A DNA stretch of 64,000 nt from an uncultured Lachnospiraceae bacterium (GTDB lineage Bacteria; Bacillota; Clostridia; Lachnospirales; Lachnospiraceae): contig CAKRES010000006.1 of assembly GCA_934317845.1 (NCBI GenBank), positions 1-64,000 of the forward strand. Reading direction: 5' to 3'. The notes beneath the pieces were generated by a model. The model searched no databases. It was given only the letters and a program-made list of their open reading frames with translations, and was not told the DNA's origin. Shown here in pieces: positions 22,849-31,278 of this stretch. Within the stretch, counting starts at the first letter, position 1, and each line of letters starts with the position of its first letter. Made by a program: the position numbers and the translations under genes.

Positions 22849-23633
22849 AAAAGGTGTTGACGATCGCCGGTTCCGATCCAAGTGGAGGAGCCGGGATTCA
22901 GGCAGATTTAAAAACAATTGCGGCACATGGATTATATGGCATGAGTGCGGTCACAGCATTGACAGCACAAAATACTACGGGAGTCTCCGGTATTTTTCCG
23001 GTGCCGGCAGCATTTGTGAAACAGCAGATGGACAGTGTGTTTACGGATATTTTTCCAGATGCAGTAAAGATCGGAATGGTGTCGGAAGAGGATGTGATAC
23101 AGGGAATTTCGGAAAAACTGAAGGAATATCAGGCGAAACATATCGTGGTAGATCCGGTCATGGTGTCAACGAGCGGTTGCCGGCTGATCCCGGAGGAAGC
23201 AGTGGAATGTCTGGTTGAAACGCTATTTCCATTAGCCGAAGTGATCACGCCGAATCTTATGGAGGCGCAAGTGCTTCTTGCAAGAGAGCTGACAACCGTA
23301 GAAGACATGAAACAGGCGGCGCAGGAGCTGAGTGAGCGGTATCATACCGGAGTGCTCATAAAGGGTGGTCATTTAAAGGAGCGGGCGGCAGATGTGCTGT
23401 TTTCAAATGGAACACTTACTGTAATGGCGGCAGAGTTTATTGCGAATCCGAATACCCACGGAACCGGATGCACCCTTTCTTCTGCGATCGCCTGTGGGCT
23501 GGCAGCAGGAAATACACTGCCGGAAAGCGTGAAGCATGCGAAAGAGTATGTCAGAGGTGCGATCGCAGCAGGACTTGATCTGGGGGCAGGCTCCGGACCA
23601 CTTCATCACATGTATCAGTATTTTATCACTTAA
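22845..23633 (+). CDS. thiD: Hydroxymethylpyrimidine/phosphomethylpyrimidine kinase
   Basis: 262 residues of the ribokinase-like ThiD family: LTIAGSDPSGGAGIQADLKTI at the N-terminus, VVDPVMVSTSG, the PNLMEAQVLL region and the anion-hole motif NTHGTGCTLSSAIA. It phosphorylates HMP twice to HMP pyrophosphate, feeding ThiE. Last gene of the thiN-thiE-HAD-thiD run; thiC, thiG and thiM are not in the window, so the cluster could serve salvage. Confidence 0.92.
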   Translation: MKKVLTIAGSDPSGGAGIQADLKTIAAHGLYGMSAVTALTAQNTTGVSGIFPVPAAFVKQQMDSVFTDIFPDAVKIGMVSEEDVIQGISEKLKEYQAKHIVVDPVMVSTSGCRLIPEEAVECLVETLFPLAEVITPNLMEAQVLLARELTTVEDMKQAAQELSERYHTGVLIKGGHLKERAADVLFSNGTLTVMAAEFIANPNTHGTGCTLSSAIACGLAAGNTLPESVKHAKEYVRGAIAAGLDLGAGSGPLHHMYQYFIT

Positions 23634-23698
23634 CCATCACAAACGGAGAATACACTCTATAAATGTAAGAGAAATATTAAGGACAAAGGAGAGAGAAA

Positions 23699-25993
23699 AT
23701 GAAGAACAAACGTATGATCCATGTACTTGCATGGATGGTATTGACAGCATTACTGTTTGGGGAGGCAGGTCCGGGACTTTCTTTGGTTTCGGGAAGCTCT
23801 CTTTTCGTAAAGGCGGTATCTGCAGAGGGGAGCGGAAATGGTTCCTCTGATGATGCAAGTAAGGACGCGAGTAAGGATGCAAGCAGCGATGCAAGTAAGG
23901 ATGCCTATGTTGCGATCACAGCTGCACTGACAAAGGATGTACTTGTTTATAAACAGGCATTTGACACCACAATGCTTCATGTGTATGGAGTGGTATCCGT
24001 GGATGCTTCCGGCAATCCGGTAGAAAGGAAGGAAATCGCACTTTCTGATTGTACGGTGACTTACGAGGAAAATGGAGTTACTTATACAGATCTATCTGCG
24101 ATTGGTTCTACAATGGGAGAAAAGAAGATCAAGGTAGCCTATCAGGATAAGGAAAAGGTATGGACAGCTTCCCAGACACTTACAGTTGTTCCGGCAAAGG
24201 TTGAGAATCTGACACAGACGGCAGCAAGCTCCTCTACGATCAGTTTGAGCTGGAACGCGGTAGAGGGAGCCAGCGGTTACCGAGTTTTCTGGTACAATGC
24301 CGCAGATCAGAAATATCATAGTATCAAGGGTTCTCCGGAATCAAAAGCTCCGATCCTGGAACCAAATACCGTGATCAAGAACCTTTATACTTATGCGACT
24401 GCATTGACACCTGGTACTTCTTATAAGTTTAAGGTGTGTGCCTACTATGGAACCACCACGAAAAATGAGATCCGCGGTGGCAAGTCCGATGAATTGGTAG
24501 TTACGACTGCACCGGATAAAGTAACGGGACTGCGTGCCAAAGACTACGCAGATACTTATATTGAGCTGGCATGGAACGGCGTTGCCGGAGCCAACGGTTA
24601 TATCATCTACCGAAAAAAGAGCGGGGAAACAGACTACAAAAAGATCGGAGATACCCTTGGTGGTGTCAATGTCTATGAAGATGCGGATGTGACAGAAGCA
24701 TCCACCTATTACTACAAAATATGTGCGTACAGTCTGACAGAAACATATTTAAGTGACGAGTCGGATGTGTTGAAGTGGAGTACTTCTCCGGCAACTCCTG
24801 TTGTGAAAGTAAAAGCGGGAGATGGGCGTTTCCGTGTTACATGGAAGAAAGCAAAGAGTGCGACCGGTTATCAGGTGATGATCAAAACAACGACAGATAG
24901 TACTTACCAGGTAGCGGCGGATGTCAAACAGGGAACGTATGCTTACATTGTGAAGAACCTTGCCAATAATACATCCTATGATGTGGTGGTTACGTCATAC
25001 CGTACAGTGGATGGAGTGAATTATACCTCTAAAAATTCTGCGCTGAAAAGTGTGACTCCGTTATCAATAGCTGCGACAAGTAAAAAGGCAAAGCTGTATA
25101 AGACGAAAAAGAAATTTAAAGGTTCCAATGCTTACAAGAATGTGGCATGGTTTAAAAAATATGTGGTATATAACAAATCCGTTGCAATGCCGGGTACGAT
25201 CCATACCAATGTAGCAGGTTTTGCAAGCAGCCGGATGTGTCCACAGGCTGTTGCATTTGCAGGTCCTTACATGTTGATGACAGCATATGATTATGCCAAA
25301 GAAGAAAATTCCGTGATCTATGTTATGACGAAAAAGAAGAAGACACTGCTTACCACGATCGTGTTGGAAGATCAGGTGCATGTTGGTGGAATCGCATTTG
25401 ACGGAACAAACGTATGGGTGAGCCACGGCAAAAGAGTAGGCGCATTAAAATATGCAGATATCAAGGCAGCAGCCAAAAAGAAAGCAGCGTATAAGGAACT
25501 TCCATATCATGCTTTAGCAAGTGTAAAAACAACAGCTTCCTTTATGACCTACTATAAAGGTATGCTTTATGTAGGACAGACAAAGGAAACGGCAAAGAGC
25601 CAGACTTACAGTTATACGATCAAGAACAAAAATGGGAACCCAACACTGACTGCCAAATATGGTATCAAGCTTCCGGATCGTATTCAGTCGATCGCCTTTT
25701 TGCCAGACGGTTCATTAGTGATCTCCCGTTCCAACCTTTACATGACCTCACAGCGGTATTACATCAGTCAGATGGATTACTATAAGCCGAAATGGTCAGG
25801 CAAGAAGATCAAAAAGCTTGGGAAGGTAAAGAATACCTGCCCAATGCCAACGATGAATGAAGGAATTGCAGTAAATGGAAACTATTTATACAGTTGCTTT
25901 GAATCGACTGTATTTTCTACTGCAACCAATCCGATGGATCGGATCTGTGCCTTTAAGCTTTCCTCGATCAAAAGCGGCAAGGTGAAAAAATAG
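23699..25993 (+). CDS. Secreted fibronectin type III protein with DASK repeats
   Basis: 764 residues. A signal peptide (KNKRMIHVLAWMVLTALLFG) is followed at about residues 50-70 by a DASKDASK-type low-complexity stretch. About three fibronectin III domains follow (near 165-268, 270-362 and 365-460; e.g. ISLSWNAVEGASGYRVFW, LAWNGVAGANGYIIYRK). The C-terminal 290 residues have repeated beta strands (VIYVMTKKKKTLLTTIVLED, VGGIAFDGTNVWVSHGK, PDGSLVISRS) like a small beta-propeller. No LPXTG is seen. A paralogue with the same architecture is at 49443. Probably cell-surface or secreted; the ligand is unknown. AAAGGAGAGAG precedes the ATG. Confidence 0.75.
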   Translation: MKNKRMIHVLAWMVLTALLFGEAGPGLSLVSGSSLFVKAVSAEGSGNGSSDDASKDASKDASSDASKDAYVAITAALTKDVLVYKQAFDTTMLHVYGVVSVDASGNPVERKEIALSDCTVTYEENGVTYTDLSAIGSTMGEKKIKVAYQDKEKVWTASQTLTVVPAKVENLTQTAASSSTISLSWNAVEGASGYRVFWYNAADQKYHSIKGSPESKAPILEPNTVIKNLYTYATALTPGTSYKFKVCAYYGTTTKNEIRGGKSDELVVTTAPDKVTGLRAKDYADTYIELAWNGVAGANGYIIYRKKSGETDYKKIGDTLGGVNVYEDADVTEASTYYYKICAYSLTETYLSDESDVLKWSTSPATPVVKVKAGDGRFRVTWKKAKSATGYQVMIKTTTDSTYQVAADVKQGTYAYIVKNLANNTSYDVVVTSYRTVDGVNYTSKNSALKSVTPLSIAATSKKAKLYKTKKKFKGSNAYKNVAWFKKYVVYNKSVAMPGTIHTNVAGFASSRMCPQAVAFAGPYMLMTAYDYAKEENSVIYVMTKKKKTLLTTIVLEDQVHVGGIAFDGTNVWVSHGKRVGALKYADIKAAAKKKAAYKELPYHALASVKTTASFMTYYKGMLYVGQTKETAKSQTYSYTIKNKNGNPTLTAKYGIKLPDRIQSIAFLPDGSLVISRSNLYMTSQRYYISQMDYYKPKWSGKKIKKLGKVKNTCPMPTMNEGIAVNGNYLYSCFESTVFSTATNPMDRICAFKLSSIKSGKVKK
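23850..23906 (+). repeat. DASK-coding tandem repeat
   Basis: Four or five units of roughly GATGCAAGTAAG encode Asp-Ala-Ser-Lys/Asp. The related stretch at 49558 encodes the same peptide with different codons. Confidence 0.75.
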
Positions 25994-26001
25994 AAAAAAG
26001 A

Positions 26002-26041
26002 AACACAAGAAAAGCACGTTTTTTGCGTGCTTTTTTGTGTT
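26002..26041 (+). terminator. Terminator after the FN3 protein
   Basis: AACACAAGAAAAGCACG pairs with CGTGCTTTTTTGTGTT around a T-rich loop. Confidence 0.9.
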
Positions 26042-26059
26042 AAAAAAGAGTGTCTTTCG

Positions 26060-26088
26060 TTTACACGAATAAGGAATTGTGTTATACT
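26060..26088 (+). promoter_or_regulatory. Promoter of the cdaA operon
   Basis: TTTACA (26060-26065), 17-nt spacer, TATACT (26083-26088), 36 nt before the first start codon. Confidence 0.8.
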
Positions 26089-26123
26089 AAATCCGTATAT
26101 GTATTGGGAGAGAAGGTGATTTT

Positions 26124-26576
26124 GTGGTTAGTGAAGACAAGGTTAAATTAATGACAAAATGTGCCATTTATGAGAAGCATTATGGTAAAACGGAATTGCG
26201 TATGGCAGGGTATTTCAAAAAAGATTATATAAAAGTTGAGACGTTAAAAACATTGGTGGGGGTGCTTATAGCATTTGTCATTGGCGCAGTGGTTTATGTT
26301 CTGGCAGATTACAAACGTGTTTTTTCAGAGCTGAATCAGATGCATTTTGTCCGATTGTTTGCGCAGATGAGCGTTGTGCTTTTGGTATTGCTGGTTGTCT
26401 ATTTTATTGTTTCCCATGTGCTTTATGCGAAACGTTATGATCATGCAAAAAAACATGTGATCCGGTATTATCGCGATTTGAAGCAGCTTAAGTCATATTA
26501 TCACGGAGAAGAGGATATAAGTCCGAAACAGATGGAAGAGGGGGATATGCTCAATGATGAGTTTATTGATTATTAG
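26124..26576 (+). CDS. Two-TM membrane protein of unknown function
   Basis: 150 residues starting at GTG 26124 (GAGAAGG upstream). Two hydrophobic helices, near residues 42-62 (TLVGVLIAFVIGAVVYVLA) and 77-97 (AQMSVVLLVLLVVYFIVSH), are flanked by charged cytoplasmic ends with basic and tyrosine-rich segments. I do not recognise the family. It is the first gene of a tight operon leading to cdaA-cdaR-glmM and overlaps the next gene by 23 nt, so it may belong to envelope or c-di-AMP signalling. Confidence 0.6.
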   Translation: MVSEDKVKLMTKCAIYEKHYGKTELRMAGYFKKDYIKVETLKTLVGVLIAFVIGAVVYVLADYKRVFSELNQMHFVRLFAQMSVVLLVLLVVYFIVSHVLYAKRYDHAKKHVIRYYRDLKQLKSYYHGEEDISPKQMEEGDMLNDEFIDY

Positions 26577-27498
26577 AGAGAACATCTTAAGCTACATAAG
26601 ACAGCATGAGCGTATCGTACTTCCCATTGTGCGCTTTTTTTATACGTTGATCGTGATGCTCAGTTTTAAGACATTGTTTGGATATCAGGAATCCTTATAC
26701 CGCTGGCCGATCTTGCTGGGAATGTCTGTGGCAGGTGCTTTTTTACCGGGAGGACTTACCTATCTGATCGTGATGTTGTTTATCTGTATTGATCTGGCAA
26801 CGTTTAGTGTGGAAGCAGCCGGACTTTTGCTGGCAGGGATGCTGATCTCATATTTCTTATATTTAAAGGTGATGCCGGGGAAAAGCTGGATCATTCTGGT
26901 GACGATGGTGCTGGCAATGAAGCTGCCGGGACTTGTTCCTTTTCTTATTGCGATCCTGATCGGACCAATGGGTATTATTCCGGCGGTGTGCGGTATCATA
27001 TTGTATTATTATTCTGTGCATTGTAAGGAACTTTATAATGTGCTCATGACAGCCAGTGGAGATAAGGATGTGAATGCCATCGCTTACTTGGTGAATCAAC
27101 TTAGTCAGGATCAACAGATGCTGCTTTATCTTGTCATCTGTATTGTGGTAATGTTGGTGACCTATTTTATTTACCAGAGTTCTATGGTGTATGCATGGAT
27201 GATCTCTATTATGGTGGGGATGGTCGTTCTCATTTTAGGCTTTTTGGCGGGAGGCATCATCATTGATGATGCAATGAGTTTTCGTGTCATCTTTTTAGGC
27301 TCTGTATTGTCCGGGCTGGCAGCAATGCTCGTACAGTTTTTTAAAGGAATTGTAGATTATAGCCGGATCGAGGTAGTGCAGTTTGAAGATGATGAATATT
27401 ATTATTATGTAAAGGCAGTGCCGAAGATCCGTATTACCAAGCAGGATCTGAATGTAAAGAAGATTAATGTGCGAAATAGGAACAGGAGCAATAAATGA
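26554..27498 (+). CDS. Polytopic membrane protein of unknown function
   Basis: 314 residues with about eight hydrophobic segments (e.g. PIVRFFYTLIVMLSF, LTYLIVMLFICIDLATF, LVICIVVMLVTYFIY, WMISIMVGMVVLILGFLAG) and a short acidic/aromatic C-terminal tail FEDDEYYYYVKAVPKI. The tail resembles that of an uncharacterised Lachnospiraceae membrane family encoded before cdaA, but I cannot assign a transport function. Overlaps both neighbours (23 nt with the previous gene, 4 nt ATGA with cdaA), so it is translationally coupled. Confidence 0.65.
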   Translation: MMSLLIIRENILSYIRQHERIVLPIVRFFYTLIVMLSFKTLFGYQESLYRWPILLGMSVAGAFLPGGLTYLIVMLFICIDLATFSVEAAGLLLAGMLISYFLYLKVMPGKSWIILVTMVLAMKLPGLVPFLIAILIGPMGIIPAVCGIILYYYSVHCKELYNVLMTASGDKDVNAIAYLVNQLSQDQQMLLYLVICIVVMLVTYFIYQSSMVYAWMISIMVGMVVLILGFLAGGIIIDDAMSFRVIFLGSVLSGLAAMLVQFFKGIVDYSRIEVVQFEDDEYYYYVKAVPKIRITKQDLNVKKINVRNRNRSNK

Positions 27499-28385
27499 GT
27501 AATCGTTTTGTAGAGTTTGTTGAAAAATATCTGTATTGGATGTCATTTCCCAAGATTGGGATCACAGACATTGTTGAGATTGCGCTGATCACCATCGTAC
27601 TCTATTATATTTTCCTATGGGTAAGACGTACCAGAGCGTGGTCATTGTTCAAGGGATTTGTTGTGCTGATCGGTATCATGGTGTTGGCGGCTGTCTTTCA
27701 GTTAAATACCATACTATGGATTTTCTCCAAGATGTTTAACGTGGGTATCATCGCGATCATGATCGTATTTCAGCCGGAACTTCGTAATGCTCTCGAACAG
27801 TTAGGACGCAAGAATATTTTGGTATCCATGTTTGCGAGTGGAGAAGATCAGAGAGATAAATCAGAACGCTTTACACAAAAAACGATCAACGAGATCGTAA
27901 AAGCAACACTGGAAATGGCAAAATATAAAACAGGTGCATTGATCGTTATCGAGCAGGAAGTGGCACTTGGAGAGTACGAACGTACCGGAATTCCAATTGA
28001 TGCTGCGGTAAGCAGCCAGCTTCTGATCAACATCTTTGAAAAGAATACGCCATTGCATGATGGTGCAGTCATTATTAGAAATGATCGTATTGTTTCTGCA
28101 ACATGTTATCTTCCACTGTCTACCAATATGGAGATCAACAAGGAGCTGGGAACAAGACATCGTGCTGCTATTGGAATCAGTGAAGTGTCTGACAGTATGA
28201 CGATCGTTGTGTCAGAGGAGACCGGTAAGATTTCCATTGTGATCGGTGGAGAGATCTACCGGGATGTCGATGCTGAGTCCATTCGCAAGAAATTGAGTTA
28301 TCTGCAGAAGAAGACGATCGATGTGAAGAAATTTAAAATATGGAAAGGACGGATGAACAGTGCAAAAAAGAAGAATACCCAGTAA
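27495..28385 (+). CDS. cdaA: Diadenylate cyclase CdaA
   Basis: 296 residues: three N-terminal transmembrane helices (about 25-100) then the DAC domain. FEKNTPLHDGAVIIRNDRIVSATCYLPLS has the catalytic DGA and GTRHRAAIGISE the RHR motif. It condenses two ATP into cyclic di-AMP at the membrane, the messenger for potassium, osmolyte and wall homeostasis. Followed by cdaR and glmM, the conserved Firmicutes arrangement in which both partners bind and modulate CdaA. Confidence 0.93.
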   Translation: MSNRFVEFVEKYLYWMSFPKIGITDIVEIALITIVLYYIFLWVRRTRAWSLFKGFVVLIGIMVLAAVFQLNTILWIFSKMFNVGIIAIMIVFQPELRNALEQLGRKNILVSMFASGEDQRDKSERFTQKTINEIVKATLEMAKYKTGALIVIEQEVALGEYERTGIPIDAAVSSQLLINIFEKNTPLHDGAVIIRNDRIVSATCYLPLSTNMEINKELGTRHRAAIGISEVSDSMTIVVSEETGKISIVIGGEIYRDVDAESIRKKLSYLQKKTIDVKKFKIWKGRMNSAKKKNTQ

Positions 28386-29589
28386 TCCGGGTCTGATGAT
28401 ATTATCCTTTGTTCTGGCACTGGTGTTGTGGCTTGTTGTGGCAAACATTGAAAATCCGGTCACTACCAAGGTGTTCCGGGACGTCGAGGTTACTATAACA
28501 AATGAAAATGCGATCAAGGAGATCAATAAAGTATATGAGGTATCTTCCGGAGACAAAGCCACTTTTGCAGTAAAGGGACGCCGCTCTGTGCTTGACAATT
28601 TAACGGCAAAAGATTTTAAAGTGGTGGCAGATCTTTCCCATATGTCAGAAGTATACTCTGTTCCGGTTCAGGTAACACCAAAAAGTGATAACCTGGATAT
28701 TGAAGTATATAAAAATGACAATACCATGATCGTTTCATTAGAAAACGAGAAAAGTGAAAATCTTCCAATTACGATCACAACCTCCGGGGAAGTGGCAAAT
28801 GGGTATGCACTGGGAGATAAAACGGCAACTCCAAATATTGTAACAGTAACCGGACCGGAGAGTCTGATCCGCAAGACGAAAGAAGCGAGAGTTACAGTAA
28901 AGGTAGATGGTGCGACCAGTGATATAGAACAGACTTGCGAGATTGAGTATTACGATGGTAACGGAGAACTATTAGAGAGTCCGCGCCTGAGTGCGGACGT
29001 GAAAAATGTGGCAGTGACGGTACAGGTGTTAAAAACAAAATCTGTTCCGGTTCACATTACGCCAACGGGTACACCGGCAGCCGGATATAACTGGGAAGAC
29101 TTAACATACGAACCAAAGAGCGTGGATGTTGCAGGAACCGATGAAGTTCTGGCGCAGATTTCTTCTATTGAGATCCGTGATGTTGATCTGACCGGACTGA
29201 GTGAGAACCAGGAATATACCTTTAAGGTATCCGATTATGTGCCAAAGGAGGCTGTACTGATCAATCCGGATCAGCAGATCATGGTAACAGTAACGATCGA
29301 TAAAGTCATTAAGCGTGAGATCAAGCTTACGAAAGATGTGATCGATTTTGCAGGAGTGCAGGCAAAATATGATTATTCTCTGGCAGATGATACAAGTATC
29401 ATCGTGGAATTAAAGGGATATCAAAAGGATCTGAACAATTTATCGGCATCGGATTTAAAGGCAATGATCGATGTGTCGAAGCTTTCAGCAGGAACACATC
29501 TTTGTAATATTACTGTGGTGACCGATGAACATACAACAGCGCAAGTCATGGGAAAAGCAAAAGTAACCGTCAAAAAGGCGAAGAATTAG
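28360..29589 (+). CDS. cdaR: CdaR (YbbR-domain) regulator of CdaA
   Basis: 409 residues from GTG 28360, overlapping cdaA by 26 nt. One transmembrane helix (PGLMILSFVLALVLWLVVAN) is followed by an extracytoplasmic run of YbbR-like repeats, recognisable by recurring patterns such as LPITITTSGEVANGYALG and VPVHITPTGTPAAGYNW. CdaR sits outside the membrane and adjusts CdaA activity. Length allows about four repeats. Confidence 0.88.
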   Translation: MQKRRIPSNPGLMILSFVLALVLWLVVANIENPVTTKVFRDVEVTITNENAIKEINKVYEVSSGDKATFAVKGRRSVLDNLTAKDFKVVADLSHMSEVYSVPVQVTPKSDNLDIEVYKNDNTMIVSLENEKSENLPITITTSGEVANGYALGDKTATPNIVTVTGPESLIRKTKEARVTVKVDGATSDIEQTCEIEYYDGNGELLESPRLSADVKNVAVTVQVLKTKSVPVHITPTGTPAAGYNWEDLTYEPKSVDVAGTDEVLAQISSIEIRDVDLTGLSENQEYTFKVSDYVPKEAVLINPDQQIMVTVTIDKVIKREIKLTKDVIDFAGVQAKYDYSLADDTSIIVELKGYQKDLNNLSASDLKAMIDVSKLSAGTHLCNITVVTDEHTTAQVMGKAKVTVKKAKN

Positions 29590-29598
29590 GAGGAGAAT

Positions 29599-30948
29599 AT
29601 GAGTCGTTTATTTGGTACAGATGGAGTAAGAGGTGTTGCGAACAAGGAGCTTACTGTGGAACTGGCAACAAAGCTTGGACAGGTGGGAGCACATGTGCTC
29701 ACAGAAAATTCTCATCATAAACCAAAAATTTTAGTAGGATGTGATACAAGAAAAAGTGGAGATATGCTTGCCATGGCATTGATGGCAGGTATTTGTGCTG
29801 CGGGGGCGGATGCTGTCTATTTAGGCGTTGTACCAACTCCTGCGGTTGCCTATCTGGCAAGACAGATGAAAGCAGATGCCGGAGTAGTGATCTCCGCTTC
29901 CCACAATCCATCTGAGTTTAATGGAATTAAATTTTTCAACGGAGATGGTTTTAAGTTATCGGATGAATTAGAGGACCGGATGGAGGAGATCATCCGCAAT
30001 GATCTGGAAGAGGTGGCACGTCCAACCGGATATGGGGTAGGATCTCTTACCTATGCCTTTGATGCAAAAGAGCAGTATATTAATTTTATTACAAGTACCG
30101 TGCCGCTTGATCTGAGCGGAATGAAGATTGTGATCGATTGTGCTAATGGAGCCTCATTCTATACTTCTCCGAAGGCATTAAAAAGGCTGGGGGCTGATCT
30201 GATCGTACTGCATGACACACCAGATGGCAGTAATATCAACAAGGATTGCGGTTCTACCCACCTGGAATCATTACAAAGAGAAGTGGTAAAGAGTGGTGCA
30301 AAGGTTGGACTGGCATTTGACGGAGATGCCGATCGTCTGCTTGCGGTTGATGAAAAAGGACAGGTTGTAGATGGTGATCAGTTAATGGCGATCTGTGGTC
30401 TTTATATGCGGGAAAAGGGACAGCTGAAAAAAGATACAATCGTAGCAACTGTTATGAGTAATCTGGGATTTTATATTATGGCAGAGCAGCAGGGTCTGCA
30501 TATCGAACAGACGGCAGTGGGAGACCGTTATGTATTGGAGTGTATGAGGGAAAAAGATTATTCCATCGGTGGAGAGCAGTCCGGACATATCATTTTCTTA
30601 GATGAAAATACGACCGGAGATGGTCTGCTTAGTGCAATGCATCTGCTGGATGTGATGGTACATAAAAACAAACCGTTATCCGAACTGGCCTCCGTGGTAA
30701 AAGTATTGCCACAGGTGTTGGTCAATGCTAAAGTATCCAATAAAAACAAATATAAATATCAGGAAGATGAAGAGATTCAGAAAGCAATTGCAGAACTGGA
30801 AGCCAAATTTGATGGAAAAGGTCGTGTGTTGATCCGCCCTAGTGGAACAGAGCCACTGGTTCGTGTTATGATCGAAGGACAAGATCAGGAAGAACTTAAC
30901 AAGGAAGCAGCAAAACTGGCGGAATTTATTATGGAGCGTCTGAATTAA
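29599..30948 (+). CDS. glmM: Phosphoglucosamine mutase
   Basis: 449 residues. FGTDGVRGVAN starts the enzyme; the catalytic phosphoserine is Ser101 in VVISASHNPSEFNG; the metal loop is FDGDADR, the sugar loop GGEQSGHI and the phosphate-binding loop RPSGTEPLVRVM. It converts glucosamine-6-phosphate to glucosamine-1-phosphate for UDP-GlcNAc synthesis and can bind and inhibit CdaA. AGGAGG lies 6 nt before ATG. Confidence 0.95.
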   Translation: MSRLFGTDGVRGVANKELTVELATKLGQVGAHVLTENSHHKPKILVGCDTRKSGDMLAMALMAGICAAGADAVYLGVVPTPAVAYLARQMKADAGVVISASHNPSEFNGIKFFNGDGFKLSDELEDRMEEIIRNDLEEVARPTGYGVGSLTYAFDAKEQYINFITSTVPLDLSGMKIVIDCANGASFYTSPKALKRLGADLIVLHDTPDGSNINKDCGSTHLESLQREVVKSGAKVGLAFDGDADRLLAVDEKGQVVDGDQLMAICGLYMREKGQLKKDTIVATVMSNLGFYIMAEQQGLHIEQTAVGDRYVLECMREKDYSIGGEQSGHIIFLDENTTGDGLLSAMHLLDVMVHKNKPLSELASVVKVLPQVLVNAKVSNKNKYKYQEDEEIQKAIAELEAKFDGKGRVLIRPSGTEPLVRVMIEGQDQEELNKEAAKLAEFIMERLN

Positions 30949-30982
30949 CAGTCGGTCAGGACGAATGAAAGAAGGGATGGAT

Positions 30983-31246
30983 ATGGTAACACAAACTTTT
31001 CATATTACCACAAGCGAAGGATTTCATCTTCGCCCGGCGTCCAATTTAAGTACATTGGCACTCCGCTACCAGTCGGAGATCACGTTTGGCGTGCGGGGAA
31101 ACCGGGCAAACGCCAAAAGCGTGTTAAGTATTCTGGCCGGTATGGTAAAACAGGGAGAAGAGGTTACATTCTGGTGTGAGGGACCAGATGAAGAAGAGGC
31201 AATGAAAGCGATTGCAGAGCTGGTTGCGAATGATATGGAGTTATAA
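30983..31246 (+). CDS. HPr family phosphocarrier
   Basis: Starting at ATG 30983 (AGAAGGG 6 nt upstream) gives 87 residues in which His falls exactly at position 15 (EGFHLRPAS, the phosphotransfer site) and Ser at position 46 (NAKSVLSIL, the HPr-kinase site). This numbering supports the start over the ATG at 30965. It is a full HPr-like protein of the sugar PTS and carbon regulation. No EI or EII genes are near, so it could be HPr itself or a second, regulatory copy. Confidence 0.85.
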   Translation: MVTQTFHITTSEGFHLRPASNLSTLALRYQSEITFGVRGNRANAKSVLSILAGMVKQGEEVTFWCEGPDEEEAMKAIAELVANDMEL

Positions 31247-31278
31247 AAAACATACGAACGGGAAAGTGTGAGAAGAGA

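Noticed and set aside
23850..23906. CRISPR-like short repeats
   Set aside because: Units are 12 nt, in frame, and encode DASK peptide; no spacers.
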